A program made the position numbers and the translations under genes. Positions 11,366 through 26,300 of a stretch of 64,000 bases of DNA are shown in pieces. Source of the DNA: Valencia hispanica (Eukaryota; Chordata; Actinopteri; Cyprinodontiformes; Valenciidae); assembly GCA_963556495.2 (NCBI GenBank), contig OY747711.1, positions 39,745,914 to 39,809,913 of the forward strand. The letters are read 5' to 3'. The first letter of the stretch is position 1, and each line of letters opens with the position of its first letter. The notes beneath the pieces are model-generated. The model made no database searches and had not been told where the DNA came from. It worked only from the letters and a program-made list of their open reading frames with translations.

Positions 11366-14300
11366 GTAAGACAGTTTGACTTCTTTTTTGTAGTCTGATA
11401 GAGAGCTGCGGGTTTAACTGGAGACATACTGTTTGACTGAGCACATTTATGTCGGAGGGTGTTAACTGTTCAGGCTTTGACGTTCTCTAGACACTTGCTT
11501 TCCTGAAACTGCATTTTAATGTCATTTTTCAAAATCTTCTCCCCAATCATACAGAACTCTTCAGAACATAAAAAAATCCTTGCTGGATTGAAGTGCTCCT
11601 CTGGTTCCAGTTTGTTGACTTTAATTTTAGTTATCCCCCACATAATAGCATTAGGATTAAAGAGATCAAATTGACCTTGCACATTACTGCAACGTGTGTG
11701 TATATGTTTAAGATGAAATCTGCTTCACCCTGTCAGTCTTAGTTTATATGGTAATCTGTAAAGTGACTGCAGCATTTACACATGACCTTGAACAATAAGA
11801 AAATTCAGTTACGGAGCAGTTCGTTAAGAGACCTAAAAAGATTCACATTGGAAAACACCATTAATCCTTAGTGGGAACTGGCACTGAAACACTAGTTGGA
11901 TACAAAATCCATCAATGACAAAACTGGCTCAAGTCTGTAGTCACAATGCTGTCAAATGCTATTGTACATTGATTTTGTTTATAATATTAAAAAGTCATCT
12001 AAATATTACTCACTTCAGTGGTTTTATTGGATCTGACGGAGTCAAAGGGGTCAACGTGTTTCTCCAAAGCCCTGCATTGTCTGGATCTTTTTTAATATTT
12101 AATCAAACCAAACTGCATAATCAATCAAATATAGACAAATTATACTAGATTGTACTATAATTGAAACAAAGTAAGAAAAATAAGCTGTCACAACTGCTGA
12201 GAGATCCTTTACGCATATTTAAAGTTTGGCAAAATATATTCACTAAATAAGTAGCAAATCTGGCTCATCTGGTACTTTTGATCTCTCTGCCAGTCCAAAG
12301 TGTTCTAACAACGTATTCACTCACCTTTACTAAAATCCTGCTGCTCTTCCTCTCCTCTCTCTATCTTTACTTGGGCTCATGTTTTGAAAGATAACGGACA
12401 ATGCACACATGTTTAGGGCGAATCAGAGCTTTTTACAGTGAAACGAGTATGACTTCATTGAGCAGAAGCTTTTCCTTATTACACATTCATAATGACCACA
12501 AAATGGATACGCAATATTTCAGTGTAGATCTTAGCATTTCAGAAGCTGCCAAAGGACAACATTAGTGTCGGTCAGAGCTATGTGACGAGGACACAAGCTG
12601 TCCTGTAGACATCTGCCACTGAGGCTCTGTGACCACCTCTTTGTCCAGCTCAGGGGAGCATTAACTGGAGAACCCATTTGGTCTCAAACGGGAAGCTTTT
12701 GCACAGCAAAGTGGCTTCAGTTCTCCTTTAAAAGTTTAGAGAGAAAACGTCTTAAAAAGCTTTAAGGGAACCTGACAAATGAGCAGTGGTTCTCCACTCT
12801 GGCAGAGGCTTGAAAAGTCTGGTTGAAACGGAGACCAATTCACAGCATAACGAAGAGATTTAAAGAACTTTGGAGAGTTTTCTGATCCGAAGGCATGCAG
12901 CTTCTTAGTGGGAAGCTCAGACTGGAAAGAGTTGACATTTAGTTCACCTCATGAAAAACTAGTTCGTTTTCATGTATGAAAACAAATTGAGAACAACATC
13001 GTATTTTCACAGCCAACTTAAAATAAAATCATATTGATTGCACTCCAACAAACCATCAGTAAGTTGCATAAATTCTCACAAAACCTACACAAAACCCACT
13101 CCCATGTATACCGGACAATCACAAACCTTTCTGAAGCAAACAGGAAAAGAGTTGCATAACATCTTTGTGTCGTTTCCTCACTTCCCCCACGCATGCTCTT
13201 AAGATGGGCTTAGATGTAATTACCATCCATGTTACATTTTGTGTTCACTAATGCATGTTCTTCTGCCGGTCGCTCCACCTACACGCTCACTTCAGACAGA
13301 CAATTAATAACTCCCAGTAATGGCTTACTACTTGACAGGATCCCATACTTTGTCAAGAGCTTCAGTGCATGAAATTATACTTCTGTGTGCATCTTTGTAG
13401 AAGTGGATCCCATAGTTATCTGAAGTGGTGCTCATCAGCAGGCTGTGGAGTGTAATAGAGTGACATGAGATGACAAATAGCAGAAGGGAAGTGGTGCAAC
13501 TTTATAGCTAGATTAACAGTTTACCTGGGGTTTAAAGACAAGATGAATATCAAGCATATTGCTGTTAATTTCAGTTTATAAGGAGAAAGATGTGAACATT
13601 TTGCAAAGGATTTTATCATACTTATGTTGTAAAAAATGCCAATCCTAATCAGAGGGATGCAATTGACTTAAAGCATTTACCCACTAGGGTTGCAGGAAAG
13701 CTTGAGCAGATTAAATAATCCATCTCTGAGATTCCTGCATTTCTGCAATGACTTGTGGATGCACGTTTTCACACTTCCACAGGTTACCCTCATGTAAAAC
13801 AAAAAAAAGCTATGCCGAATTGGTTAAAAACATCAATGCAGAAAATCGGAAGAGCTATTCCAAAAACCTAGCTAACTGTGCATGGAAAAAAAAACACTCC
13901 ACATACAACAGATTTAATATGGATGTGTGTTGGTGGGGAAGGAGGAGTTTTACAGCAGCAGCGAGGCACTGTTTACATCCCTAAGCACCATTCAAGACAA
14001 TTAGCATCTCATTTTTCTTCTGAAGTGCACAGAAAATAAGAGCACAATTCCCACTGCTCCTTTGATTAGCATGTGTGAGAGATTAAAATTGCTTAAGTGT
14101 TTGTGTTAGCTTAATCTGTCATAATTCCTTCCTTTTTAAGGACTACGGTATCTGACATCCAAATGCTAAGAAAGCAATAAGAAAATCCGAGAGTAAATGA
14201 CAATGTTTTGATAGCAGCTAAAGCTCAGTATCAGAATAAGAGGGAAATTAATTGTGTTGCTCAATGTAGACAGCATTTCCACACAAGATGATTAAAAGTT

Positions 14301-17300
14301 AAATAAAACAATTTACAGTAGTTGGAGTTATTAAACTATTTAATTTGATTAATTCATTAAGATAAAGCTATATTGTTTTTTTTATATTCATTTACAACAC
14401 ACTTCTTACAGAAAGTCACAGTGCTTCACAATCAGGTTAAAATTGCAACGACCGCAAAAAAAAAAAACGAAACAAAGATTACATTATTTTTTTTAAACAC
14501 TATTTAAAAAAAATTGGTCTAAATAGTTCAAAGAATAAACGCAAATGACAATCTGCCTGGGTTAGAAACCCAATAACAGTCCATGGTTGCATTGTAAGGC
14601 TACAACAGGTCAGAGATATTCTCTCGAGTTTAACCATGCGGAGCCCTCAAAGTGAACACCAAGACTTTAAAATAAATTAACTAGTAACCAATTCCGAGAC
14701 TGGTGCCACGATGAGATTTCTAAGATTTGAAGAACGCTGGGTTGTTCCAGAAAATAATTTAGTCAACTCAAAACCTCCAAATATATTCCCACAATCTTTT
14801 TCAGATAAATTGCGATTTAAAATGGGTCTGTTGTTTGAGTGAGAAGGATCTAAACTGGGCTCCTTTCATACTGGTTTAATGATGGCATGCAGAAAAGATG
14901 CAGGGAACCTGCATCAGTCAAAAGAAGCTTTAAGTCACCATTTGAGGAGACTTTATAAAGGGAGCACTTAAACAGCATATTTACCTTTTGAAACAAACCT
15001 TTGAGTGTTTTTTTGTTTTTTTGTTAACTTGAAAATAATCTACAAGTAAAGTAAGCAGCTCAAAAGTACATTGTGTAAAGAAGTGATGAACTTAAAATTC
15101 AACACATGCTCTTTCATGTTTGATGTCTTCTATTTTTTGGCTTTGACTATTCTAACAGATTAGAACATTACGTATACAGCTAAGCAAAGATAAAAAGTGC
15201 GTTTTTAGTACTTGAAGGTCCAAACCTTTGACGATGCATCATATTTTGTAGATCACTATCCTGCATTGCCAAAGTTTGAAACGTTTTACAATCTATGCTC
15301 GCTATCAATAGGTCGAGTTGGTCGTGAACATTTACTGGATTGCTTTGACATGAAACTGGAATTGAGCTGGCAGTAATTCTAATAGATCAGTAGCCTTTTC
15401 TGTTTTTTGAGGCAGAACCAGTCATATAGATGTAGAACTATTTCTTCCTGTTTTTGTTTCTCTCCATTTTTATTATTGATTGAGACAGTAGCCAATTTTC
15501 CTTTTCAGTGCTTTGCTGGTTTTTTCCCATCTTAGTGTTGATTGTTTTCAATCTTTTCACTGCTGTGTCAAGACTAGAAAAAAAACTGAAGAAAATTTGA
15601 ACTTTTTATGTGGCGCCAACAATTATAAAACCTGAAAACAGATCTGAAAAAGAGTCGTTGGCCATTATTGGTAAGAATAGTCTTTTTTTTTTCTTTTTTC
15701 TTTTTTTTTTTGACAGAACACAGTGGACAAGCTGATAAAGAAGACCAACCTGGCTCTGTTGGTAGGAACCAACAGCTGGAGAGACCAGTTCATTGAAGCC
15801 ATCACTGTGAGCGCAGGTAAGGCCAAAGCAAATAAAAACTGAGTTCACGGTCCTGTATCCAGCTCTAACGTTTATCTGGACACGCTCCGGGATTTTTGTG
15901 AAGCACATGTCCGTGCATGTTTAATAGTGTGTTGTGTTAAATTTACTTTTAATAGGAACAGCTGTGATTTTATACCTTCTGAGGCATCTCACGTACTCTG
16001 CTTCATGCATGCAAATGACCAGCAAAACCTGAAAGAAAAAAAGAAAAGAAAAATCTCCTGTAGTTCATTTTCAACTCTTTGGCTCCTCCTACAGAACCGT
16101 AAAAATCCACCAGGAAGAAAATCATGTCAGGTCCACCCAACATTTAGGTGTGTGCATTTTTGGACTGTTGCTTTGCCGTACAGACCAGGAACTTATCGTT
16201 ACAGATGGTGAAGAGGCCTTTAATTTCTGTTGCATAAAATCTAGATACTCTGCCTACAATGAAGGGTTTGCATGTCTGATAGATCAGTGTGAGGATGAGG
16301 AGATGGTTTAAATCTCTTTAGCTCTCAAACTGGAACTTGCTTGTCCTGTTTATCAAAAATAAGCAATACCACTCCTGAAGGCTTTGGGTTAATGTCACCT
16401 AGGCATTACCATTTCATGCTACAAACTGTTTGTTTTTCTCTTGGAAGCAAAGTATTTTTAAGAAAAGTTAAGTGCCTTTTATAGATATATAAAAATAATA
16501 ATTAAACTTAAACTTGATTTAATTGCGCCTTGCAGCAGCGGCTAACGGCGTTGCTTTGTCGTAATGGAGACCCAAGTCTAAATCGGCTCCTGTAATTCCT
16601 TCGCGAAGATGGCAACAGACAAAATTTTACATGGGGGGGTGGAATATCCCTTTTAAGGTGTCTAAACCAAGCCATGTTTTACATTTATCTTTAATGACCT
16701 TGATGTGTAGATGCCGATGAACATAAATTTGAACCTTTAACTTCAAGCTGTCGGGAGAAAATTGTTGACAGATTCCCTAATAAGGGTGTAAGTGCTACTC
16801 AAAACTGTTTGCTATTATTAGCTACCCAATTTTGAAAGTTATGTAAAGTTTGTTAAATGGCTCAACTGTAATAACAGTTGAGATTTTTCAATTAACTGCT
16901 GAGCAAAATGTTTTGGCTTCAAGCACATATTAAAAGATAAATTGCAAAGTATAAACTGATCATTTTATTCTAATCAAATTACTAAATATTGTAGAGGTAG
17001 AAAGTTTACTTACTTTAATCTGAAATAAGTCAACCAACTTAATTTTCATCCTCTGAAATAATGTTATATATTATAGAAATTTTATTCTATTGTGCAACTA
17101 AGTTGGTCAACAGAAGGCAACAATTTTATGTAAGACCTCTCTCTTGTTGGTAGGTATTCAAAGCACGCATCCCTTCCAGTCTCAGAATAATTTGGAGCCC
17201 TATCTGCTGCTCTTGTGAAAAGATCAATTGTGAGATAAGGGAAACTGTCGCTGTTGCGTTTCATGATAGCACAGCTCTCTGTTTATTGTTTACTCGAGAA

Positions 17301-20300
17301 AATCTGCAGTGTCCTCATTATTTAAACTGTCTGAACATTATCACGGGTCAAAGTCGTACCTCAAACTGTACAGTCGGAGGGAGATGCGAAATAAGTATTT
17401 TCACGTTTAAATACAACAAGTAATTGAATAGATAATCCGATGTACAGCTGAACAAAAAAATTTTCTTCTGCTGTTTCAGACTCGTTTATGTGGAATCATT
17501 GTTTGGAAAACTCACATACTTGAGTGTCTCCAAATTACTTTATCCACTGTGTTTCTGTGGGTTTGCTCATGATTATTTTTGCCTGCCTTTGTTGGGGGAG
17601 CCTGTGTTTGTCCATGTAGACAAGCTAATCCCAGATAAGAGAGCAGAGTGCTGTGTGTGTGTGTGTGTGTGTGTGTGTGGGGGGGGGGGGTGTATTTGTG
17701 TTTAAGCATTGAAGAGACCACAATTTCCCACTTAAAAAAGGCTTTTGTTAGGACACATTCTTGGTATTTCTGGCACACATGCAGCAGAGATTTAATGAAA
17801 TCATATTTACACGTTAACTGCATGTATCCAAGTTTCTGCTTAATTCAGTTTCATTTAAATCCTTTTGGGGAACCTTAACGAGCACAAAAAACTCACTTTT
17901 GCACGCAGTCGGCAAACAAAATTGATAAACTATCCTCCAGCTCTGTAGTTCATCGTTTCCCTTTTTAAGGGTGTTTGAACACGAAGCTGGTTCAAAACTC
18001 TGAATTCAGAGTTTTAGAGAATGAGAGCTGATTGGATGCTTGAAGATCAAGCCAGCAGTTTACTTCAAGCTGTGAAACAACACACGAGAGCAAGGAAAGT
18101 GGAGAGGGAACAGGAGGGCGCTAAAGGAGCTGATGAGAGAAATCAGGTTCACGCTGAGTGGTAAAAGTGAAAGCATGGAAATGTTTATGCCTCAATTTTC
18201 ATTGAAAACTTGATGGTTAGTGTATAATACACACTCTAATATAAATGTACGTAGTTGGAGATACACGAAGGTGAGCAAGTTGAAATGCACACAATGTAAG
18301 TTATTTGCTCCATTTTACTTTGCTAAGAAACTTACTTGGAAAGGTTATTTTAAGGGACAAATTAAACAAAATAACTGTTTTCTAAGCATTGATAAACCTT
18401 TAGTATTCCTTTCTTCCTGTATGTATGAGGGGTCAAAAAATAATCACTTCCAAGACATGAAACATAAATGGAAAGAATGGAAAGGAAATCAAATGTCAGT
18501 TGATGTATAGATGACTTAATGATAATTATCTAAAGGTATAATGAGAAGAGCAAAGGTTAAAGCACATAAAGGATCAACTGAGGCTAAGGAAAATAATATA
18601 TGCAAAAATAAACGATGCAATTTTTAACAACAAAAATGTTTTTATAGCTCGTCAAAAGAGAAAAAACGGACAAGAACAATAATTAAATTGTAAGAAATGG
18701 AACAAAACTAAGGAAAAAAATGTTGTGGAGCTCTTCTACTTCTTCTGTTCCCAGATATTTATATATAAAATAAAGCTTCAGAAGTAAAAAAAACAAACAA
18801 AGGGAGAGTTTAAACTTCTTCCATACACTGTTGCTATTAATCTCATGGAGCAAACCCTAGAGCCCCTGTTTTAATTTGAGAAATTATGTAAGACTTCATT
18901 TTAGTGTTGAAGGATATCCAGTCCTTACAATTTTTAAGTGTAACACCATGTATGGAAAACTTTTATCAGCTAGGGAGCTTTGAAAAGTCACGTTAAAAAA
19001 CATTTCTTATTTAAATCCAATAACATATTTCACAAATTTTACTCATGTATTTTTCTGTTCCCAGATAAACTGAAGACTGACTTCAAATGTTACTGGTCAG
19101 CCCATGACCTTTTTGTGTAAATTCCACATCTCCAAATGGCTCAAAAAGCAGCTTCAAAGCTCTCCTTGGTGTTTTAGCCAACGGAGGCCTCTCTGCATCG
19201 ACCAAATGTTTTCTGCAGGTCATTTAGTAAATAAAATTGACTTTTTCGTTGCACATATTGGACAAGTGATGCTAACATACTCAAAGTGTTTGGAGTTAAT
19301 TTTCCATAGCACTCACATAGACTCGCCATGGAAACTGTTACACAACAAGCCCAAATGTAGAGATGATTCAACGTGATGGATCATCCCATCAGAAACACAC
19401 TGCTGCTTCAAGGCTTTGAAGTCCACAGCGTCTGTCACCGATACTGTGGTGGATTTAAAATCTACCCAGATAAGCTTTGTCTAATCTCATCTTTTCTTTT
19501 CTTATTCTCTCTCCTCCTTATTAACTAGAGTATGATCTCTTATCGCTTCTCAGATGCGAGATAGAAATAAAGATTAGTCAACTTTAAACTGCTTTCAAAC
19601 ATGTTTTTCTCTTGACTGAACACTAACACATGTTTTTCTCTCATCGGGAGGCTTCGCGAGACAAATCTAGATCTTATGCTTTTTCTTTGGCCGAAACTCT
19701 GGAGGAGATTGGAGATTTCAGATTTAAACCAAGCCATCTGTTGAGAAAGCAGCTATGAGAAAACATTTCTGCTAAGACCTTACCTTAAGCTGACTAAATC
19801 ATTACATCTACATAATCAATACAGCTTAATTTCCCCTTTGTGGGACAATAAAGGATTATTCTATCTATTAAACACACCCCAAAATTCTTATGGGATCTTT
19901 ATCTCAAAGCAAGAAACCTGCATTTAGAGAGCCTTTAAAGTCCTCCAAAATGTCACTGGGCTGATATGCACATATTGGTTTTCTCTTGGGTTTTTTTCCA
20001 CATTTAGTGGCAAATGGAGCGTGTTACTGAGATTACAAAGCAAAGACTGACCAGAAGAGAGGGAGGCAGTGATCACTGTGTGCAGTATAGTAAATGGAAG
20101 GAAAAAAGTCTAATTTGAACACCAAAATGTGAGCTTAACTCTGTTTCAGGTAACATTTGGTGTAATATTTATTACAAAGTCAGCGTTAACTTTTTTCAGA
20201 GTTCATTTTATTCATCTTATTATCAAAACAAACGATGACATTGGTAAAAGAAAATATTTACCACTGTTTATCACACTATTAAGTGATATTAAGTTCATTT

Positions 20301-23300
20301 CACACAAAAAATGTAGACTATCTTACAACAACAAAGTGTCTTCAGTCGGAGGCTTCTTCCATTTCGCTGCAACACAGACTGCGACAAGAAACCCTTCCTG
20401 CCCACGGCAATCATGATTTACAAAAACTCCTTGAAGAATTCATTAGTATGAGCGACAACAACACTTAATTTTCTTCTGGGGTCAAAGTATTTTTGAATTG
20501 AAAAAGCACTATACTGTCTCGATAAATACATTAGGTTTGTAGTTGGGCTATATAGTGACATAATGTGAGAAAGTTTAGCAGGTTTAAAACTTCAACTGCT
20601 GTAATAGCTATGAATCAAGTCAGTTTTGCTGCGCATAAATTGAGATGCCCAAAGGAAATAACTCATTGTTTTTGCTTGACATCGGCACGATATACATGAA
20701 AACATAGAGGGAAATAATTAGTGGCCAGATTATTGTGTGTGGTTATATATTACGCATACAGTCCTGAGGGTGAATCAGAACAATCTGTGCTAATGTAATT
20801 CGCTGAAATGTGTCTGCCTTAAAGGTCATTAATAGATTGCTAAAAGTTGAATGAAATGACAAATCTTTCCCCTAAATAAAAGGGCACATAATGATTGACT
20901 GAGCTTGACTCTCTAATTACGTGGATTATTTGTAATTTATAGATGGTATTGGAGTGAAATAACTAGTTTAAATTATGCACAATAGATAATGAAAGCCTCT
21001 CTCTGGGCCATTTTAAGCGACATCACTTCACACGCACACTGCCAGGCCAATCAGTGGCTGCCACTACGTAGGTAAGAGTGAGAGTGACAACACTCTACCA
21101 GACCAATGAGTCCATAGGTTGGCGTGTTGGGTCACCTCGGCCTGCTTCGGACTGAGCCAGAGGTAGTCCGAAAAAAGGGGTCGGCTTGGCCCAGACAAAG
21201 GTAGTGGAAATGCACTCAAATAGGGACAGCCCTCACCCGGTCCGGGCTGAGCAGACCCTAATGGAAAAGGCGCATAAGTTGTCCGGGGGCTTTTTTGCCC
21301 CCGGTAGGGTCACCCATGGCAAAAGGGTCATTGCTGAGGGATCAGACAGAGGTGTTCCGGGCACATTCCACCGGGAGGAGGACCAGATGAAGACCCAGGA
21401 CACGCTGGAGGGACTGTTTCTCAACTGCCCTGGGAACGCCTTGGGATTCCCCTGGAAGAGTTGGCCCAAGTGGCTGGAGAGGGGAAGTCTGGGTCTGTAT
21501 GCTTAAGTTGCTGCCCCTGCAGCCCGACCCCAGATGAGCAGAAGAGGATGGATGGAGATAATGAAAGATTCATCCTCGACTGACTGCACTGAAGCGTTTT
21601 ATATACTTTTATGGTAGTCGCCAGTATGTATTGACTTGAGCTTTTTTCTACACTAGAAAGTAACATCTCATTTAAACATTTAAAAACAAACCGAAGCGAT
21701 TCAAGTGACTTGTGTGACTCTACCAAAAAGATCCTTGAGGCAGAAATCTTCGACTTGTTTCCATTTCATTTACAAGGCAGTATATTGTTTAACTTTCACG
21801 GATAGTAGTGTAATGACATTACAAATTACATCACAAATTCTGTTGTATTAATGTTTGGGACTCTTATTTTGGAGTAAGATACTGTGTATTTCTTGAGTTG
21901 CGCTGTTGTGTTGACCTATTTGAATGACTGCTCTTCAGGCTTGAATAGCAACATTCAACTACATAAGCATTGAAGAAGCCTTGATCAATTTTAAATCATT
22001 TATTTGGAAGCATTTTCGGGACGTAATAGGAAAATACAGACAAGATGGGCTGCACAGTGTTGCAGCTGGTAGCACTGTTGCCTTGCAGCAAGAAGGTCCT
22101 GGGTTCGAATACTGGCCTAAGATCTTTCTCTGTGGAGTTTGCATGTTCTCCTTTTGCATGTGTGGGATCCCTCCAGGTACTCCAGCTTCCTCCCACAGTC
22201 TTCAAACATGACTGTTTGGTGAGCCCTACAGAGACAAGCGGGTATAGACGATAGGTGGACAGACGCTCAAGTTGACATCTGCCATAGAGTTTCCTATTGG
22301 TGCCAAAGAGCTATTTCTGTAGTTTAAATCCTAAAAAACGTAGACTGATCAAACCTGAACTGCATAATTCCAAACTGAATAGAGCTTTTTGTGCAATCAC
22401 TAAATTTGAACCAGTTAAGGGACAAATGATTATTCTAGTGTAATTTAAACCCAAAATTATAGATCTTCAGTGTTTTTCTCTTCTTTTTTTTGGGCATTTT
22501 CTTGCAATATCATTTCACACAATATCGGGACCTTCCTAATAATTGTGAGGTGTGATAAACACGTGTAAATCATGGAACAAAGGATGACCTGTACGGGGAT
22601 AATGAAAATCAAGACGGATGCATTTCTTGTTCTTGAAAAAGCAGGCATTACCAAGCTTTACTATCAGAACAACCAGATGCCGAATACCAAATTTTAGAGC
22701 ACAAACTGGTTAAACATGAGAATGAGAAAACTCTTAAATGAGGATGCGCAACGGACGTTAGTAATGCGAAAACAGTCTGGTGATTCTGAGAATCATTAAA
22801 CTGATTTTCAGCAATCTCCTAGAGAAAGGTCCCATTTGTAATGATGATACCTTCTTACCAAAGAATCAGGGTCAGTCTGCTTGGAAATGAATTTGATAGT
22901 AAAAACATTTTGAAAAAGAACGCAGACAGCGAACTGGATTATCAATTGGAATGCTGTGGCACTCAAACAGGACAAACATACTTAGTCTGGTGTCTCTACA
23001 CTCATAGGGACTGTTGAACCTTATGGAAATAAACAAAATATTGTTTGTTCTCAACCTCAAAAATGTGAAGCTACAGTGTGTTAAAAAAAAACATTTCACA
23101 AGAAGGAAGGAGTAAACTTGGTTCAAATTTGAGATGACATGAAAGTAAAGAGAACATGTGTGTTGCTCAAACTAGAAGCAAATAAGAACCACACCCTTGA
23201 GACGGCGGTGTAACAAAGCCAATTTTCAAGTCATATCCTGTTTGCTCACTAAATTGAGGGTAAAAACCTTGTTTTGTTAACATGGTTGAAAAGAGCGTGA

Positions 23301-26300
23301 ACATGACGAACTGAGAGGCACATGCAGCACCAAAAGGGGACAACACAATGGGAGGAGAGAAAAAAAATCAATGGACAGGAAATCAAGGTGCTGAGGGGGA
23401 CTGCTGGGACAAAGAATGAACAGGAGAAAGAGAAAGGAGGGAAAAGATTGATGTGCAGCCACTCCTCACTCCACTGCCCTCTAATTACTAAATCCACATT
23501 ATGTTGTTCAATCACCTACACATCTGTGTGGGTGTGTTATTTATGGGTGTCTGTGTGTCCACACCCGAGGGAAATGTGGGTAATGTGGCATTCAATGAAA
23601 TCCACCAAAAGAAGTAATAAAAAATAAAAAACCCAGAGAAAAGGTTTCTTTGTAGCCCAAGCCAAGGGATGACCCATGCTAATGAGATGAATGACTACAA
23701 AGACTGGGGAGACATGGACCTCCAATATGAGGATGTAGCAGTACTTTACTAACAGATTCATCCCACTTGAATTTCTTTTAAAACAGTTTGCCACATTAAA
23801 CACTTCATTAGGAGTTCATTTGATCGACCAACGCAAAGGATGGATGGAGATCGTTTTTTTTTTTTTCAAGACTGGCCACAATTTCTCAATTGGAGTTAGT
23901 TCTGGAACATGAATGTTCTTCGTGCTAAACTATTTCATTGTAGCTCTGGCTGTAATGTTTAGTGTCCTCTGGTAGAATTAATCTAAACCTTCTTAACCAG
24001 CATCCTACCGGGTTTCTTTCAGTGTTCTCTATTCGGCTTCCATTTATCTTCCAGTCAGTGCTGACCAGCTTCCCTGGGCCTGGTGAGAAACGACACACCC
24101 ACTGCATGATGCTGTTACACCGGTTTCTCCACAGGGACGGTGTTCTAAAGGTTATTTACAGGGTTAGTTTTCTGACAGTGTTTTTCATGAAGGCCAGAAA
24201 TACTTTTTTTGTGACAAAGTGCAAACCAAATTTCCCATAGCGTTCTTTCAACATGCCACTCTTTCAAAGGACTGTTGATGAATTTTCCCGCCGGAGTAGT
24301 GGAGCTTTGTAGCTCCTCCAGAGTGACCATGGTTCTCTTGGCTACTGGTGCTCCTCTTACAGTTTAAGCTGACAGCCACGCCTTGGTAGGTTTGTAGTTG
24401 TGCTGGACTCTATTTTGTGAGCGACTGAACAGTGTCAGGCCTACCTAATGGCCTAACACTGCTTTAAGCTTTACTCCTGATCTGTGTGCTGTTTCTTGGT
24501 CTTCATGATGGTGTTTGTCCTTCAAAAAAAATAATCGGAGGCCTTCACAGATTAATTTCCACTAAGCTTAAAACACATGGCCTCTATTTACTAATTACAG
24601 GATTTCTCAAGGGACTTGGTTGCACTTGATTTTATTTCGAGGTATCCGAGTGGGTGGAATACAATTGCAAGCCATATTTCTGAGTGCTTTAAACTTTTAC
24701 CTAGTGGTAAAAATATGTTTAAGGGGCATAAATGATTTTGCAAGGCACTGTATGTTTTTATTTCTCTAAACTGGCATAAACAAATGCCAAAGTTGTTTTC
24801 TTACTGTCTGCCATGAACAAAAGGTATTTTGTAACTTATAGATGACTGAGTGACTCACCAAAATCACTGATTATTTGACAGACTCTCTGACAGACTGTCA
24901 GAGAGGGGATGACTTGTTCGTTCATCATGCTAGATTGACTGACTGTGTTCAAAACGTTACCAGAGCTTTGAAATTCAAAAGCATTTCCGTGGATGACAGG
25001 AGATCTTTCTGGCCAAAAATGAAGGGCTGGTTAGAGCGATATTTGAAACTCTATGATGAAGTCCAAAGTAAGGATTCTGCTTAAAGCTCGAAGCTTCCGT
25101 GTGACTGCGGGACCTGTCAGCCTGACTCCGAGTCTGTTTCACTGTGTGCCCCTGACAGACAGCCTGACGGGACCAGTGGCACATGAATACAAACATGAGC
25201 ATGTCATTGGGAATTCTGGCAGACGGACCACGCACAAATAATTAGCCGCACAGCTGTCTGACTGTTGCACAATTAAACAGTGTCTTTCAGATTACGAAAA
25301 AAGATGTTTGTTTGCTCATATTGTATTTTTTTTAAAGTAAAAAGCAAAGACTTTAAAGCTCAAGAAAAATGTGAGGCTTGTTTTAAAGACCAAAGGCCTG
25401 TCAAATCTGTTTTCTGCTTGATAATCAAAGTGATTTATTTCTGTGACTGCACTGATATCTTCAAAGTCTAAGTTGACGTCAATAAGAGGCATCTGCACAC
25501 ACAGATGATGGATCGTCTATCCTACTGTGTTAGTGATATTGTTTTGGGATCCAGTGCGCTGATGGCAGTCCTTTAAGGGTGTAATGCAGCATTAAAACTG
25601 CAAAATATTTCTCATCACGGTGAAGTGTCTCGCAGAGCAGTTTCAATTTACTGTCAGTACGTGACTTTGTGTCGTGAAATAATAAGCTTTTACATAATCT
25701 GTAAAGAGGCTCTCACCCATTCTAAGTCGTTTGTGGGGCAGGATTTTTGGTACTCTGTAGAAAAGATATGAATGACTGTTATAATGGAGGGCTGGCTAAC
25801 TTCGGATCTTCTAACTAGTGCTAAACTAAAGTGTGTCTTTTACTCATTTTAATGAGGTTTGACTACATTTGCCCATCTGTTTAAAATCTCAAATACTAAT
25901 GTTGAAGAATATTGTAAAATACTTATTTCAGTTGCCCTGTTCTGTTGGCAAAGTTGACAAATACTTGATTGCTTGCTAGAGTGATTTACAAGAACATTAA
26001 GAAAAGCCATGGATGGATGGATGGATGGATGGATGGATGGATGGATGGATGGATGGATGGATGGACGGACGTTATTGTCTGTCCCAGATGTGACAGAAAT
26101 TCTCCTTTTGCTTGGCTTAATTTAAAAGCACATGCATTCACAAATGAATCAAAATAAAACAGAAAATAGGTAGAATACCCAGATTTGTACAAGAGAACCA
26201 AATTAAAGCAACGTAACTATGCAGACTTGTTTAGGGTTATTGGGCACGAATCATTTTTTCTATAATCTTTTTCTTTTGTTGCACCTCCCAGAATGAAGAA

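Noticed and set aside
17512..17823. Open frame with His/Thr repeats
   Set aside because: Artefact of the TG/CA microsatellite.
18220..18510. 96-codon open frame in NCX intron
   Set aside because: Lys-rich, AT-driven composition with no motif or splice support.
22040..22215. Possible functional tRNA gene
   Set aside because: It has B-box-like sequence but no full cloverleaf or acceptor stem; the second copy at 9318 shows it is a dispersed repeat.
26009..26070. CRISPR-like or satellite array
   Set aside because: It is a simple 4-bp microsatellite without spacers; the genome is vertebrate.
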